This document shows, piece after piece, positions 21,753 through 32,600 of a DNA stretch of 64,000 nt. A program made the position numbers and the translations under genes. The DNA is from Periplaneta americana. Lineage: Eukaryota > Arthropoda > Insecta > Blattodea > Blattidae. How positions within the stretch are numbered: position 1 is the first letter of the stretch; every line of letters starts with the position of its first letter. The stretch covers positions 109,590,821-109,654,820 of the forward strand of contig NC_091123.1 of NCBI RefSeq assembly GCF_040183065.1, read 5' to 3'. The notes beneath the pieces were generated by a model. That model had not been told where the DNA came from. It was given only the letters and a program-made list of their open reading frames with translations, and ran no database searches.

Positions 21753-21997
21753 ACCGGCGTAACTCAGTCGGCTAAAGCACTTTCCTGCCGATCCGGACGT
21801 GGGTTCGATTCTCGGTTGGGCTGATCACCTGGTTGGATTTTTTTCGGAGGGTTTCCCCAACCGTAAGGCGAATGTAAGGTAATATATGGCGAATCCTCGG
21901 CCTCATCTCGCCAAATACCATATTGCTTTCATCAATCCTACCGACGCTAAATAACCTAATAGTTGTTACAGCGTCGTTAAATAATCTAGTAAAAAAA
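21753..21997 (+). mobile_element. SINE-A (tRNA-headed)
   Basis: A box TAACTCAGTCGGCTAA and B box GGGTTCGATTC, then TGATCACCTGGTTGG, CCCCAACCGTAAGGCGAATG and CTCGGCCTCATCTCGCC. The 3' domain CGACGCTAAATAACCT...ACAGCGTCGTT can form a 7-bp hairpin and is followed by TAAATAATCTAGTAAAAAAA. It resembles the Talua-like blattodean SINEs from memory. The 3' domain is shared with SINE-B and SINE-C. Confidence 0.85.
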
Positions 21998-22260
21998 TAT
22001 TTTACTTAAGAGAGTTGAAAATACATTTTTAAAAGAACCAAAGATTTATCAATTACGGAACGAAGATACTGTTGTCTATAGACCTATTATTAATTGAGAA
22101 ACAATTTATAGACAGTTCTTATATAAGATTAGGTGTTAGGTTACTTTCTATAGGTAGAAATTTGGAAGAAGAAATTAAATATAAAATTAAGAAAGAAAAA
22201 TTTGTAGTAATTCCGACGTTGTAAATAATTTTGTGGGTCAATCTTATCACCGAAGTAATT
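21998..22260. other. Nothing recognised
   Basis: AT-rich spacer. Confidence 0.4.
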
Positions 22261-22720
22261 CATTCATTCATTTAGTATTCTGCCCAAGGTGAGGTCTTTC
22301 ACTGCAAACCCACCTTTCTCCAGTCTTTCCTATTTTCTGATATCTTCTTCTACCTCGAACTCTTCTCGCGTTCACCATTCCTTCCCGTGCATCCTTCAGT
22401 AAGCAGTTTCTTCTCAGCCAGTGACCCAACCAATTCCTTTTCCTCTTCCTGATCAGTTTCAGCATCATTCTTTCTTCACTCACTCTTTCCAACACAGCTT
22501 CATTTGTTATTGTCTGTCCACTTCAAACGTTCCATTCTTCTCTATATCCACATTTCGTATGCTTCTATTCGCTTTTCTTCACTTCGTCGTAATGTCAATG
22601 TTTCTGCCCCAGACAATGCCACACTCCATACAAAGCCCTTCACTATTCTCTTTCTTTGTTATTTTTCCAGAGTCCCGCAGAAGATGCTCCTTTTTCTATT
22701 AAGAACTTAGGAATCTATAT
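22261..22720 (-). mobile_element. RTE-2 LINE 3' fragment
   Basis: Minus-strand remnant with LERVSEERMMLKLIRKRKRN, WLGHWLRRNCLLKDAREGMV and RRVRGRRRYQKIGK, ending in the ATGAATGAATGAA tail (22261-22275). About 60 bp of the consensus between RRYQ and the final DWR region is missing relative to the other copies. Frameshifts throughout. Confidence 0.85.
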
Positions 22721-23949
22721 AATAAAGTTATTAAAAAGAGCCGAGTTGAATTTGTTGGTAAAATGACAGAATGCGAATTGGAAGGTCCAAGACTCGTTTT
22801 TAAGTGGAGGTAGCATTCCCTGATCGGTTCTTTGATCTACTCAGCCTCATAAATGTTAAGTACTGGTTCTTTCCGGAGGTAAAAGGCAACCGGAACGTAG
22901 TACTGACCACATATTCTTATAATTCCGAGATTCAAAATGTTATTTCCAAGTCAGAAGAATGGCTGGTATAAAAATTGGCGCTTAGCCAATTATTGGTGGA
23001 TTAAAATTATTTTTTCAGTCGATAAGCAGTATTTTGTAGAAAGATAAAAACATAAATATTACAAATATATAAATAATTGAGGTACAACTTACTAGGGTAT
23101 AACTTACTAGAATTTCAGTATTGAAGGTCTGCAGTCTGTATCGTACGAGACATAAAAAGAAATTGGTTGAAGGAAGGCTGCAAAGAAGATTTCGGAAGGA
23201 CTATCTGATGTCCGAGGGAGAAGAGGGAAACCAAGAACGATTTTAGTAAAAGATATTACAAAGGAGGATTGTGGGAAGGTAACTGGCTTGGAAGTTAGGA
23301 ATCAAGATGGTTCCTATTTGTAAAAGAATGCCGTGGTGAGTGTATAATATGGAATGGTGTTTGTTGTCGTTCTTCATTTTGTCACACGACATTTTAAATC
23401 TATTTAGTTTCATGACCTTGCCTCTGCTCTTTATGGCACGTAACTGGATCTTTATGGCTGACTTCTAAAACTTGATTTTGTGTAACTTGGAAGCTGTACA
23501 TTGAAATTTAGTATTCGTTTATTATCAAGATTGTTGCCGTCCTCGCACACTGTACGTTTTTATGTTTGCGTCAAATCATTTTCCCGACACCGAGAACTTC
23601 ACGGTAGACCACAGACACATTTAAACATATGTATATGTGGGGAGTGGATCCTTTGAAGTGGTGAGTCCATGTGTCGACAGATATCCCGCATACGATCCCA
23701 CAACACTTGCGGTTCTACGGACTTAGAAATCCGTACATCCCACTATGCGACCAGTCGAATAAACATTGTTAATTTGGGCTTTGCCATATCAAACATCCCC
23801 TCTAAGTTGCGCCGTCGCGCCATAGCTGAAAGGCCAGAAGCACTCTGAATTGTTGACGCTGGCTTATATTTTGCGAACAGTGCTTGAAGCGCGATCGTCA
23901 GACCAGTTAAAAATGTTCTGCTTAGAGCAGTGACAGATGCATGTAGCTC

Positions 23950-23950
<1 letters not shown>
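22721..23950. other. Nothing recognised
   Basis: No open frame with a recognisable motif and no element ends identified. Confidence 0.4.

Positions 23951-24010
<60 letters not shown>
23951..24010. repeat. (GA)n microsatellite
   Basis: About 30 uninterrupted GA units. Confidence 0.97.
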
Positions 24011-24012
<2 letters not shown>

Positions 24013-24559
24013 CCCTTGCGGGGTTTTATTCTCACAAGTAAACCTTTTATAACAAAAGGTTGAAACTACCGTTACAAATTTGTACGTGGATAATTAATGC
24101 AAATGAAAAGTGGCCTATGAACTGTAGCTGTTAATTACAATTTTAGGAAACAAACAATAGCGTTCTACTATTATTAGAGTAGCTAATATTTGTAATTGTT
24201 AACGAAGGCAAGCCAGAGCCGTCACATCTTACAACAGCAGAGGCAGAATATATTTACTTGTGTCACAGTTGAATTACTTAAGTGTGTTGTATTAATCTTT
24301 TAACAGTTTTTGTGAGGAATTCCCCATCCTTTCTATGGAGTCAAATTCAACAAAGATGATAAAGAAAGTTGAAGATAAAAGTTTTTTGCAGACCTACGTA
24401 AATCTGAATGATTTAGAATTAGAAGAATCGCGTCAAGGAAGTGTTGTTCCTACAGTCTAAAAAAAGTGTAACTCGAATATAATTATAGTCTAGCTGTTTT
24501 GACGTAGAACTAAGTCTTTCCCCTCAATAGGTATGGCAATTGAACTCCACAGAAAAATA
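24011..24559. other. Nothing recognised
   Basis: No element or gene signature. Confidence 0.4.
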
Positions 24560-25260
24560 AAAACTCTCCTTATTGTCTTCTCGCTCTCCTTTTCGTCTCC
24601 TTGTTCTCCTTATCATTCCTTTGTTCTCATTCTGTTCCCCTTGTCTCTATACCCCCTTGTTCTCATTACATTCCACTTGTTCTCCTTGTATTCCCTCTGT
24701 TCTCCCTGCATTCCCTTTGTTCTTGTATTTTATTTTTCTCCTTTTATTACTCTTGTTCTCCTTATATGACCCATGTTCCCATTATATTCCTTTGTTCTTA
24801 TTGTATTCCCTTGTTCTCCTTGTATTCTCCTTCTTCTCCTTGTAGGCTATTGTCTTTGTTCTCCTTGTATACCCTATGTTCTCCTTGCATACCCCTTGTT
24901 TTCCTTGTATACCCCTTATTTCCCTTGTATTCAGTTTCTTCTCCTTACAGGACTGTCTTCTTTCTTCTCCTTGTCCTTCTTGTCCTCGTGTCCTCCTTGT
25001 CCCCGTGTTTTCCTTGCCTTCCCCTTGTTCTCCTTGTCTTCCTCTTGTTCCCTTCCCCTTCTCTTCTCCTTGTTCTCTTTCTCTACCTTTTCTCTTTATA
25101 ATTCGTCTTAATTTTGTTGGCTTCCCCTTGTTATCGTTATATTTCCCTTGTTCTCATTGTATTCCCCTTGTCCTAATCTTCCCTGGCCATTGTGGTCCCA
25201 TGTTCTTCGTATATTCCCCTTATTCTCATCTCGTCCCCTTGTTCTCCCTTGTATTTTGTA
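24560..25260. repeat. Pyrimidine-rich degenerate minisatellite
   Basis: About 700 bp dominated by variants of CCTTGTTCTCCTTGTATTCC, with strong C+T bias on the plus strand. All three plus frames stay open for long stretches (90-166 codons of Ser/Leu/Phe/Pro), which is a consequence of the low stop-codon content of CTT/TCC repeats and not evidence of a gene. Confidence 0.9.
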
Positions 25261-25288
25261 AACTTTTTGGTAACCCTATCTTACAATT

Positions 25289-25530
25289 GAATGGTTCAGA
25301 ACCATACTGGGCCATTTACTGGGCCATTTACTAAAACCGTATAAAACAAGGGTTAAAATGAAGTTAACACCATAATTCAATGAAAACATATAGCAAGTAA
25401 TATAAAGTATACACATTCAAACTAAATGATATGTCAACCTTCATTAAACTGTGGTATTCACTTAACTTTAACCCTTGCTTTCTCTGTTTTTAATAAATGG
25501 CGCTTGGCCCACTATGGCTCTGAACCCTTC
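25289..25530. mobile_element. AATT-flanked MITE, copy 1
   Basis: Foldback element whose ends read GAATGGTTCAGAACCAT (left) and the complement of GAAGGGTTCAGAGCCATAGT (right). AATT flanks both sides (25285-25288 and 25531-25534). Homologous to 29045-29280. Complementarity extends inward through AAGGGTTAAA and the TTAACACCATAATTCAATGA region. No coding capacity. Confidence 0.8.
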
Positions 25531-25534
25531 AATT

Positions 25535-26912
25535 CTTGATAACATATATTTTTAATGTAACCTCTTTTTTACAGTGCCTACACATATGCGGGTTTTCCTG
25601 GACTATATAAGCTTTTTTTTTTGCTGTATTTAAAGTATACGGCTTTTCCAGAATAATTTTGGACCTGAATATTTTTGGAAGTTTCTCATGTTACGGATTT
25701 TCTATCCTTTTCGGCCTAATAGTACAAGGCCGCCGATGATCTGTCATGGCCTATTTGAGGCAACATACAGTATCACAGCAATAACGAAGAAAAATCCCTG
25801 CCCTGCGCAGGATTCACACCTACTACAGAATGCAGTTGTGATATTATGTAGCTACTGAGTCGTTTGAATATAGGATGTAGTTGATTCTCAGGAAGCAGTC
25901 CCCTTCATAAGAAGAGGGATCGGAATTTGATCTTCTTTTAAATATCTTGTGAGACAAATCTTTTAGTAGAGGAAAAAGGCTTTGGGGCAGATTTTCATAG
26001 AAAAACTTGATCAGTCTTTGTTCAATAATTAGCTTCCTACGAAGGAGGATTGAGATTGGATACCTTGATACATCCAGTATTGGCTGAAGCTGTTATAGGC
26101 ATGTTTCCTCCGAATACCTCGGCGATTTTCACTCTATCATTCCTCCTTTTTATCAATGTATCATTCCATTGTCTATGAATTGTTGCTCTGTTTTTCCGTG
26201 TTGTTCTCATTCCATCATTGTCATAATTTTGTCACGTATCTTTCCTTTTTATTTATTTTTTTTTATTTCCTGGTTGTGACCTCTAATATACCAATTCTAG
26301 TTCTTTAACTTTTCCTTTCTTTTCTTCTTTTCCTTCTCATGTGCTTTAAACTTTTCTTCTGCTGCCTTTCTTGTTTGTTTCCTAACTTCGTTTCCTTTCT
26401 GTATCTAACTTTCCTCCTTTCTCGGCTTCATGGCACGGAGTTGGCTACCTATATAATAACAAATAGTTCGTGGAGCGGTAGTCCATGTAGGGCCATGGCC
26501 GAGCAGCCGACTGTTTGCCTCAGGTCCACATGCCTTAGCAGAGATAAACGATCATCCAACCAGTATATCTACCGGAGCAACGTATGACCAACACGATGAT
26601 TCACTTAGCCCATAACTGGTTTTCGTAAATGGATTTCGCTACCTGCCGCAGCTCCCCAAATTCATGAATGTAGAGAACCGTTTATTTTACAGTATTTAGG
26701 AACTTTAGAGGGATAAATGATGCCTCATCAATTTTTCTAATGAGTAAAAATCAGAATCTTACGGATAGTTCATATCGAGTAAATTATTGTTAACATTTAG
26801 GGGAACATTATTATTTTTTTCTTAGAAAAATATTCATTTGAAACATATGGTGTTAGAACTTATTGTTGTACTCTATCCAAGAAATAAGCTGTTAAAATCT
26901 ATATATAATATA
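25535..26912. other. No gene recognised
   Basis: AT-rich with T-rich patches. One 82-codon plus-strand frame at 26339-26587 has no motif. Confidence 0.4.
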
Positions 26913-27503
26913 CAGGAATAACCATAAGTAATGTCATTAATTTCAGGGAGCTACTCTTTCAGATATTTCAAACAAAAAAATTTAATACAATTTTGCTCGT
27001 GTTTGCTTCCTTTCCGAGATAAAAATTGTTTTATTTGAATCATTTCATAGCGTATTGTGAGAAAGCCGCTGATTTAATCCCCAATGTGTTCAGTCAATTA
27101 AAGAGAGCAGTGTATTATGATTTATGATAATGAATGATTGAAAGAAATGTAGTTTTGTCCTTTAAATATGCAGAAATTTGATACAAAGAAAAATGTTAGA
27201 TTTTAAAATTCCTTTGTAGAACGGAAAGTTACATTTGTTCGGTTGAAATTTCTGACCGTTTAAAGGACAAAACTAAATTTATTCACTAATTTATTGTCAT
27301 AATACACGCTCTCTTAAATTGACTGAGCATATTGGGAATTAAATCAATGGATTTCCCAAAACACGCCATGAAATGTTTGAGATAAAACAATTTTTAACTT
27401 GAAAAGAAAGCAAAAACGAGCAAAATTGTATTAGACTTTTTTGTTTGAAATACCTCAAAGAATAATCCCTTGAAATTGATGGCATTACTTACGGTTCACC
27501 TTG
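26913..27503. mobile_element. Foldback element with arms of about 270 bp
   Basis: Left arm about 26913-27195 and right arm about 27230-27503 are diverged inverted copies. Examples of shared arm sequence are TTTAATACAATTTTGCTCGT against its complement and TAGTTTTGTCCTTTAAA. Ends resemble mariner-type termini (CAGG..AACCATAAGTAATG), with TA at the left flank only. A related left end is at 11609. No transposase. Confidence 0.75.
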
Positions 27504-27507
27504 TGTG

Positions 27508-27871
27508 TCATTCATTCATTCATTCATTCATTCATTCATTCATTCATTCATTCATTCATTCATTCATTCATTCATTCAGTGTTCTGCCCAAGGACAGATA
27601 TTTCACTGCAAACCAGCTTTTTCCAATCTTTCCTATCTTCTGCTTTCCTCTTTGTCTCCTCATATGATCCATATAGGCCTATCTTAATGACTGTCGTCTA
27701 TCATCTGATATCTTCTCTGCCCCGAACTCTCCTCCCGTTCACCATTCTTTCCAGTGCATCCTTCAGTAGGCTGTTTCTTCTCACTCAGCCAGTGACCCAA
27801 CCAATTCCTTTTCCTCTTCCTGATCAGTTTCAGCATCATTCTTTCTTCGCCCACTCTTTCCAATACAGCTT
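27508..27871 (-). mobile_element. RTE-2 LINE 3' fragment with long GAAT tail
   Basis: The tail is an (ATTC)n array on the plus strand (27508-27577), followed by the complement of the RTE-2 3' end and C-terminal coding region (through GKRKRNWLGHWL to ERVGEER). It lies between two foldback elements. Open frames rich in Ser-Phe-Ile-His are translations of the tail. Confidence 0.88.
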
Positions 27872-27872
27872 A

Positions 27873-28557
27873 ATTTCAGGGATGATGGCGAAGTGCACAT
27901 GTATCAATTTGAGATAAGGAACCCTGGTCCGGAAATGACTCAGTCGAAAGTTATAAGCAAAAATAGTTGTGTGGAAATGGAATTGTAATTTGGCACCATG
28001 TGCCCTCCTTCCCTTAACCTTTGGAACAGTCGTGGAAAGATGGTATAAGCCGGATGTCTCCTACGTGGGTACTTCCCCCGATACAATCTGTGAGCTTGTC
28101 TGTTGTTCCCATTGGCTCATCCGTATTCGAAAATCAGATCTGCATATTCTGCTCTCGTGTACACCTCCATTTCACTAGGACTGATCGACTGGACACTGCA
28201 ACTTGTACACATACACTGCTGTCTACAGACGTGCATATCAGGACCGACTATGTCCGTTACAGATTACGCCATTGCTTTAGTGTAGTTTCCTGTCCCCACT
28301 CAGACAGCGCACTGAATGAAATACTGTAAGTAAACAACGTGAACAACGTCAGATGAATACAGTATGTGTAAGATGTACAGATAAATACACATAAATAAGG
28401 TGTACAGAGGAATAAAATTATTTCATTTCCACACAACTATTTTTGCTTGTAACTTTCGACTCGGTGATTTCCGGACCAGGGTTCCTTATCGCAAATTGAT
28501 ACATGTGTCCTTCCCCATCACCCCTGAAAGTTTGTAACACTAGCCCGGAAACACTCT
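27873..28557. mobile_element. Foldback element with arms of about 105 bp
   Basis: Left arm 27873-27979 and right arm 28424-28529 are inverted copies that share CACATGTATCAATTTG, AAGGAACCCTGGTCCGGAAA and AAAAATAGTTGTGTGGAAAT. To the right, CCCGGAAACACTCTGTATAT looks like the true terminus of a mariner-type element. The matching left terminus is missing. The interior (28000-28330) has a 102-codon frame without a recognised domain. Confidence 0.65.
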
Positions 28558-28802
28558 GTATATATTAAATTTATTTCTATTTAACATTAGGAGAGACCAC
28601 TGTAAGATTTCCTTGACGTCGGCTAACAAGCAAACATTCTCATGGAAGCAGATAAAAAAGTTATTTTTTTTTCTTTTACCATGTTAATAATGTTAAAATA
28701 AGTGCTTAGGCCTATACAAATTGTGGCCACTCGACCGCAATTACGAGAGCCGTAAAGAAATCAGTCCGCCAGGGGTCGTTAACATAAAAAAACACAATTT
28801 CA

Positions 28803-29040
28803 TTGGGAAAAAAATTATTGGAACAGACACAGCAATTGTTGAGCTATTTTCCAACATATTTCCCACCGGAATTGAGACATTTGTCATATAATGGGATCAA
28901 AAGAGAGGTGCAGACGGCTATCAAACGCTGGTTCCGATCCCAGGCTGCTGACTTCTACGACACAAGGATACAAAAATTGATCCCTTGATATGACAGATGT
29001 CTCAATTCCAGTGGGGAGATATGTTAATAAATAGCGCAAC
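28803..29040 (+). pseudogene. Mariner transposase C-terminal fragment
   Basis: About 62 open codons followed by a stop, then in-frame continuation resembling YDRCLNSSGEIC. The WF-SQAADFY-IQKLIP-YDRC order matches the end of mariner transposases, where a WDKC-type motif precedes the stop. Only the end of the protein remains. Confidence 0.75.
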
Positions 29041-29044
29041 AATT

Positions 29045-29280
29045 GAAGGGTTCAGAACCATAGTGGGCCAAACGCCATTTATTAAAAAGGAGAAAGCAAT
29101 GTTTAAAGTTAACTGAATACCATAGTTTATTGAAGATTGACATATCATTTAGTTTTAATGTGCATACTTTATATTACTTGTTATATGTTTCATTGAATTA
29201 TGGTAATCACTTAATTTTAGCTCTTGTTTTTTTTCGTTTTTAATATATGGCGCTTGGCCCACCATGGCTCTGAACCTTTC
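29045..29280. mobile_element. AATT-flanked MITE, copy 2 (nested)
   Basis: Starts GAAGGGTTCAGAACCATAGT and ends with the complement of GAAAGGTTCAGAGCCATGGT. AATT at 29041-29044 and 29281-29284. The same site without the insertion is present in mariner copy 1 (around 2603-2615), which gives an empty-site control. Confidence 0.88.
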
Positions 29281-29490
29281 AATTGTTGTCTGTTTCAATA
29301 AATCTTTCCATGCAATCGTGCTTTTTTCCTGTAAACAGTCCCAGGGAAAATCACTTTCTGGACGGCTTCGTAATTGCTGTCTAGTGGCCAAAATTTGTAC
29401 AAGCACTTGTTTTAACATTACTAACATGGTGGAAGAAAAAAATTAACTTTTTTATCTGCCCCCATCAGAATATTTACATGTAAGCACGAC

Positions 29491-30242
29491 ACGAAATATC
29501 TACTAACTACACAGGCCTACATTCTCTCAGTCGGGATTCAAACCTACTTCAACGCAGCATTAAACCTTCACCTTGCCCGTTGTATTCGCCGTGTTAATAT
29601 ATTACCACGTTCTAGTCTATAAATAGTCACTAGTTTAAAAGGGACGTCAGATAAAGAATTACAATTGCATTTAGCTGTTGCGTACGCTACGGCCGGCAGC
29701 GTTGGTCTAATCTGCTCTAATGAGTTGCGTCAACAACAAAGTCATTGTACACTATTCCGTACTCCTTTCACTAATCGGGAAAACTTACAACTGGCATAAT
29801 GCCATTATTTTGTCTCCTGTTTCACTAATTGCGTATACAGTGTTACTTGGAGCATCGTCGTTAGAAGCTGGGTGAATGCAAGCAAAATCCCTTGACCTCC
29901 TTTCCTAAAGGAAACACATATTACATGTAACAGAAAATAATAGGTAACACTTTGGTAATAGCACTTTAGGATTCTATGCAAGTGCAATTGGAAACTATTT
30001 GATAAGAATGCATTTAGAACTGTCTGGCATAAGTGATTATGTCTCCTGCTGGAACATTTCGCGATTTGATTCCGAGTAAAGAAAAGGAGATTTTTTTGTT
30101 CTTATAGAAACCGAATTGATCTCTTCTTGTTTTATATTTGTTATGCTGCCTGTATCCTTACACAGTGCAAAGAAATCCTCTGTGAATAAGTACCCTAGAC
30201 TTGGTTCCGATTGTTCATGAGAATATCGACGTAACGAGTCGC

Positions 30243-30243
<1 letters not shown>
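29491..30243. other. Nothing recognised
   Basis: No element ends or coding motifs. Confidence 0.4.

Positions 30244-30291
<48 letters not shown>
30244..30291. repeat. (AAT)n microsatellite
   Basis: AAT array abutting the 3' tail of the next LINE. Confidence 0.95.
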
Positions 30292-30294
<3 letters not shown>

Positions 30295-31048
30295 CTTACA
30301 AATAGCTTTTAAGGAACTCGCAGGTTCATTGCTGCCCTCACATAAGCCCGCCATCGGTCCCTATCCTGTGCAAGATTAATCCACTCTCTATCATCAAATT
30401 CCACCTCCCTCAAATCCATTTTAATATTATCCTCCCATCTATGTCTTGGCCTCCCCAAAGGTATTTTTCCCTCGGTCTCCTCATTAACACTCTATATGCA
30501 TTTCTGGATTCGCCCATATGTGCTGCATGCTCTGCCCATCTGAAACTTTTGGATTTAATGTTCCTAATTATGTCAGGTGAAGAAAACAATGCGTGCAGTT
30601 CTGCGTTGTGTAACTTTCTCAATTCTCCTGTAACTTCATCCCATTTAGCCCCAAATATTTTCCTAAGCACCTTATTCTCAAACACCCTTATCCTCTGTTC
30701 CTCTCTCAAAATGAGAATCCAAGTTTCACAACCATACAGAACAACCGGTAATGTAACTGTTTTATAAATGGTAACTTTCAGATTTTTTTGACAGCAGACT
30801 AGATAACGAAAGTTTCTCAACCGAGTAACAGGCATTTCCCGTACTTATTCTGTGTTTAATTTCCTCCCGAGCGGCATTTATTTCGTTACTGTTGCTCCAA
30901 GATATTTCAATTTTTCCAATTCTTCGAAGGATAAATCTCTAATTTTTGTTTCCATTTCGTACAATATCTGTTCAGGAGACATAATCATGTACTTCATCTT
31001 TCCGGGATTTATTTCCAAACCTATCGCTTTACTTGCTTCAAGTAGCAG
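30292..31048 (-). pseudogene. RTE-1 LINE ORF2 C-terminal pseudogene
   Basis: The longest RTE-1 copy here (minus strand). From upstream down: SSEAS-IGLEINPGKMKY.IMS, EELEKLKYLGATV, then an in-frame block with NLKVTIYKTVTLPVVLYGCE, TWILILREEQRIRVFENKVL, RKIFGAKWDEVTGELRKLHN and SRNAYRVLMRRPREK. The 3' end is CATCGGTCCCTATC...CTTACTTAC in plus orientation. A 141-codon stretch remains open but upstream and downstream are frameshifted. Catalytic RT motifs are absent owing to 5' truncation. Confidence 0.88.
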
Positions 31049-31049
31049 T

Positions 31050-31122
<73 letters not shown>
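31050..31122. repeat. (AAT)n microsatellite
   Basis: About 24 AAT units. Confidence 0.96.
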
Positions 31123-31125
<3 letters not shown>

Positions 31126-31194
31126 AATAATACTTTTTTATTATTAGGATTTTTCTACAATACAATACTTATCCTTCACCGAAAGAAATTTTTC

Positions 31195-31600
31195 TTCTTA
31201 AAAAATCTCTATCTCCAGCATCTTCTTCAGTAAGATTCTTCTAATCATACTCATTCTGATGCCGTTTATTTCTTAGTTCTCCTCTTTTCTTATTCCTTTC
31301 GCTGCTCACTTCAGCATAATCTTCGGTATTCTTCCATTTTTCATTCTCTTCACGTGTCCAAACCATTTTAATCTTCTTTCTTGGGTTATTTCAGTAACGT
31401 TCTTTACTACCTGCATAATTTTTGTAACTATATGATTTCTAATTGTTTTTCCCTTCTTGAATTTGTTATTGCTGTCCACCAAACGTCCATTTCAATCGCC
31501 AATAATTTGTTTTCGTGTATTCTATCTAATGTCCAAGATTCTGCTCCGTATAAAATAACACTTTGCACCAATGCCATTAAATGCGCGTTTTTGTTTTATT
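31195..31600 (-). pseudogene. LINE ORF C-terminal pseudogene (third family)
   Basis: Minus strand reads LVQSVILYGAESWTLDRIHE, then NKLLAIEMDVWWTAITNSRR and, after frameshifts, RLKWFGHVKRMKNGRIPKIM and ...LTEEDAGDRDFL. The LYG-E-W, EMDVW and WFGHVKRM blocks are typical of the end of RTE/CR1-like LINE polyproteins. It differs from RTE-1 and RTE-2 in sequence. Several frame changes. Confidence 0.7.
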
Positions 31601-31683
31601 TGAAATGTTCCTACTTCAAAGAACCGAGTTCAACATGCCAATTATACTCCTTCATTCACATACGGTTTTTTAAATTTCAGCTA

Positions 31684-31718
31684 ATGGTGGTGGTGGTGGT
31701 GGTGGTGGTGGTGGTGGT
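31684..31718. repeat. (GGT)n microsatellite, LINE tail
   Basis: About 11 GGT units. On the minus strand it is (ACC)n and follows the 3' end of the LINE at 31719-32600. Confidence 0.9.
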
Positions 31719-32600
31719 CAAATTCATCATGGTTTAGGCCCTTAGGCCTGTTCCATTTCCAGGAAATCAGACCTGTTCTCTCCATCTCTTTCTGAGCCTG
31801 CCAAGATCCCTTCTACCAACTGGCTGATATAGGAACATCTGTACAGGAGTGCGGTTTATGTCCATTCTCATCAGATGTTGGTACCACTGCTGTCTATGAA
31901 ATCAAGAAGACTTTGTATTTGTAACTCTTCACGAATTTCACTATTTCTCTTCTGATCTTGCAATCTGTAACCAGCAAGAGGTCTTAATAATCTCATCTCC
32001 GCCATCTCTATTCTTCTACGTTGTTGTTTGGTCAGTACCCAATTTTCGGCTCCATATGTTAATAGTGGTATTGACATTGTCTTATAAAATTTCAGTATTT
32101 TTTCCATCCGAACTCTTTTCATTAGAGTTCGTTTCATTGTTCCCAGGAGCTTTAGAAATCTGGAGAGTTTAGTTTCTTGGTCGCTTGGTTGGTCATATGT
32201 AATATTACACCTTAGGTAATTTAAATTTGAAATTTGTTCTAAATTGATTCACTGATTGAAATTTTGGTTCGTTTGAGTTGAGATCCTATGAATCCAAAAA
32301 TTGTTGTTCTCTTTGTAGATACCTTCAAATTTTAATCGAAAGCTATTTTATACATGCTGAATACTACTTTTTTTAGATTGTGTTCATTACCTGAGAAGAT
32401 CAATAAATCATCAGCGAAAAGCATAAAATTTAGAGGCGTTTTTCCGATAAAAATAACATTCAGTTGTGCTTCCCATTTTCTCACAACTTCGTCGATATAA
32501 AAATTAAACAATGCAGGTGACATGGGGCACCCTTGTCTTACATCTCTTGTTATTTCCTTTGAATTCTTACTGATTCCGAAAATTGTTTTAATAGTAATAA
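31719..32600 (-). pseudogene. LINE reverse-transcriptase pseudogene (fourth family)
   Basis: Minus strand, 5'-truncated within the RT domain. 32600-32332 encodes DVRQGCPMSPALFNFYIDEV and the catalytic FADDLLIF with the downstream GNEHNLKK. A frameshifted middle follows (NYLRCNITYDQPSDQE), then 32137-31871 gives KILKFYKTMSIPLLTYGAEN, WVLTKQQRRRIEMAEMRLLR and LQDQKRNSEIREEL. The end is a WYQHLMRMD/QPVGRRDLGR region and the (ACC)n tail. It is the only copy in the window with the FADD motif. Stops make it inactive. The clade (RTE-like) is tentative. Confidence 0.82.

Larger units (their letters stand above)
28622..29490 (+). mobile_element. Mariner-derived element with long inverted ends, copy 2
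   Basis: Homologous to 2212-2815, with left arm about 28630-28755 and right arm about 29360-29480. The plus-strand frame 28803-28988 encodes the C terminus of a mariner transposase: LLSYFPTYFPPELRHLSYNG, KREVQTAIKRWFRSQAADFY, DTRIQKLIP, then a stop before the YDRC region. An AATT-flanked MITE is inserted at 29045-29280. The catalytic domain is absent. Confidence 0.7.

Noticed and set aside
24533-25334. Four overlapping hydrophobic open frames up to 166 codons, superficially like membrane proteins
   Set aside because: All three plus frames are open because the pyrimidine-rich minisatellite contains few stop codons. The Phe-Ser-Leu pattern simply mirrors the repeat unit.
27470-27917. Ser-Phe-Ile-His repeat proteins
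   Set aside because: Translation of the (ATTC)n tail of an RTE-2 LINE.
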